Below are positions 62,987 through 64,000 of a stretch of 64,000 nucleotides of DNA, piece after piece. The notes beneath the pieces were generated by a model. The model did no database searches. It worked only from the letters and a program-made list of their open reading frames with translations, and was not told where the DNA came from. Position 1 is the stretch's first letter, and every line of letters starts with the position of its first letter. This DNA is from Pseudomonas yamanorum. Lineage in GTDB: Bacteria > Pseudomonadota > Gammaproteobacteria > Pseudomonadales > Pseudomonadaceae. The position numbers were made by a program, and so were the translations under genes. The stretch spans positions 3,534,001-3,598,000 of the forward strand of contig NZ_LT629793.1 in the NCBI RefSeq assembly GCF_900105735.1. The letters are read 5' to 3'.

Positions 62987-63390
62987 TAAATTCGATCTCC
63001 CTATCAGCCCGTTAAATAACGGGCAACTCATGCATTAGTTGCGCGAGGAACTTTGCATGTTTTCTTGGTCATATTTAGCGCTTTGACATCATGCTGATTT
63101 CAAAGTGCCATCATTGGTGTTCAAGAAGTTGTGCATTTTTGGTGTAGTACTTATGCCTTGTCAAGGTAAGCTATTCGCCCTCTATGACAGATGTGCGGTG
63201 CTTAACATCCTGCGCGACTGATCAGTCGAAGCAGGTGCCGAGGCAGGATTTTTGTCATACAGGCCGGTTAAGATCAGCAATTACGCGGGTTGAAGCAGGC
63301 TTTCAAGGTTTTGGAAGGATCTGTCGTGGATCCCTCGGGAGCAGTTCTCCCAGGGAACGGCCGCGCGTGAAGTATCAGCAAGGAGGCATG
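62987..63390. other. Divergent intergenic region between tssA and tagH
   Basis: 404 bases without a gene. It must hold promoters for both T6SS arms. The tagH side has six GGA motifs between 63313 and 63384 and a hairpin at 63332-63355, pointing to Rsm-type post-transcriptional control. I did not find a clear sigma-54 site. Confidence 0.6.
63332..63355 (+). promoter_or_regulatory. Hairpin with GGA motifs in the tagH leader
   Basis: CCCT (63332-63335) pairs with AGGG (63352-63355) around GGGAG (63337-63341) pairing with CTCCC (63347-63351). GGA trinucleotides sit at 63313, 63317, 63328, 63338, 63354 and 63382, the last inside the Shine-Dalgarno. Confidence 0.5.
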
Positions 63391-64000
63391 ATGTCGCTGT
63401 GTTTGACTATCACTAGTTATCACAAGATTACCCCTGGCCAGTGCCCTGAAAAGTCCATGAATCAGGGAGTGATGGCTATTGGCCGTGGTCCCGAAAATGA
63501 CTGGATACTGCCTGATCCCGAGCGCCTGGTTTCCACGCAGCATTGCGTTATTCAATACAAAGATGGTCGTTATTATTTAACTGATAACAGCACTAACGGT
63601 GTTGAGTTAGTCAACGCCGGCATCCGTTTGCGCCGGGGAAACAGTGAGCCATTGCAAGACGGTGAACTGATCCGCATCGGTGATTACGAAATCCAGGCAC
63701 GTATCGATTTCAACCTGAAAGTGACAGATACCCCGTCTTTCACTGGTGATGCCTCCAACAGTTTCGAAGCCCTGATGGGCGCCGCCGTGAAGGCCCCGAC
63801 GCCACAACCGGTGATCGCGCCGCAGTTCCAGGGCGCCTCGTCGATGGACACCCTGCCGGATCTGTTCGACTTCCTCGCACCCACCAGCGTCCCGCCGGCT
63901 ACCGTGCATGATCACGTGCCGGCCGAGCTACACGACTTCCGCCCGCCCACACCGCTGCCCGTGGCTGAACCGCCTGCGCCGGTAGCCTCGGGCTCAATCA
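63391..64000 (+). CDS. tagH: T6SS-associated FHA domain protein (TagH/Fha), 5' part
   Basis: About 203 residues from the ATG at 63391 to the window edge, with AGGAGG 4 bases upstream; an ATG directly before it is too close. The N-terminal FHA domain (about 1-100) has MAIGRGPENDWILPDPERLV (Gly-Arg), STQHCVIQ (Ser and His of the phosphothreonine pocket), DNSTNGVEL (Asn-Gly) and LIRIGDYEI. After it comes a Pro/Ala-rich linker. In P. aeruginosa Fha1 is phosphorylated by PpkA and activates H1-T6SS; a similar role is inferred. It is transcribed away from tssA. Confidence 0.9.
   Translation, partial: MSLCLTITSYHKITPGQCPEKSMNQGVMAIGRGPENDWILPDPERLVSTQHCVIQYKDGRYYLTDNSTNGVELVNAGIRLRRGNSEPLQDGELIRIGDYEIQARIDFNLKVTDTPSFTGDASNSFEALMGAAVKAPTPQPVIAPQFQGASSMDTLPDLFDFLAPTSVPPATVHDHVPAELHDFRPPTPLPVAEPPAPVASGSI

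Noticed and set aside
63032..63312. Sigma-54 promoter for the T6SS arms
   Set aside because: No convincing TGGCAC-N5-TTGCA was found on either strand, only scattered partial matches.

Overview
The window looks like a chromosomal segment of a fluorescent-group Pseudomonas. It has high GC, Pseudomonas-type REP doublets (REPINs) between genes, and gene blocks in the order I know from P. aeruginosa: purEK with the aspA/LysR pair, pstS-pstC-pstA-pstB-phoU, a response regulator, an M23 peptidase, a CBS-domain protein, phoR/phoB, ubiA/ubiC, rubredoxin/rubredoxin reductase and an HU gene. In P. aeruginosa these blocks lie within a few hundred kb of oriC. That placement is recalled, not computed here.

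Layout. 1-5078: three tandem minus-strand autotransporter-type genes, the leftmost cut by the window edge and the middle one nearly all beta-barrel. 5498-9322: a small Pseudomonas-type protein, two GNAT acetyltransferases, a PaiB-like protein and a divergent MocR-type regulator whose linker DNA carries a regular array of DnaA-box-like 9-mers. 9344-12617: a polyamine-binding protein translationally coupled to an acetylpolyamine deacetylase-like enzyme, then an AraC-type regulator. 12670-17241: a 1523-aa protein resembling the dermonecrotic-toxin-like (DUF6543) giants of pseudomonads. 17348-22774: L-asparaginase, an AgcS amino-acid symporter, aspartase and a LysR regulator, an Asp/Asn/Ala-type set. 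23091-28873: purE-purK behind a strongly structured leader, then small housekeeping and transport genes. 29108-41987: the Pho regulon core with recognisable Pho boxes before pstS, pstC and phoB. 42020-45501: ubiC-ubiA, rubredoxin, its reductase and HU.

45583-64000: a type VI secretion cluster. Reading on the minus strand it runs tssA-tssB-tssC-[REPIN]-hcp-tssE-tssF-tssG-tssH(clpV)-[REPIN]-vgrG-eag-rhs-immunity, with an FHA-domain gene (tagH/fha) starting divergently and leaving the window. Gene order, Hcp sequence and the FHA gene match the P. aeruginosa H1 (HSI-I) type, but tagJ is absent between hcp and tssE. The cargo is an Rhs/PAAR effector loaded by an Eag (DUF1795) chaperone onto VgrG. 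Its last about 125 residues look like a GIY-YIG nuclease, followed by a probable cognate immunity gene.

Most notable: the 12-bp-periodic DnaA-box array inside the MocR gene, with the consensus repeated in a second reading frame; the GIY-YIG Rhs toxin and its immunity gene; the GGA-rich, hairpin-containing tagH leader that looks Rsm-controlled; and the terminator-like purE leader. No tRNA, rRNA, CRISPR array or insertion sequence was recognised. All calls are from reading the sequence; no database search was run.
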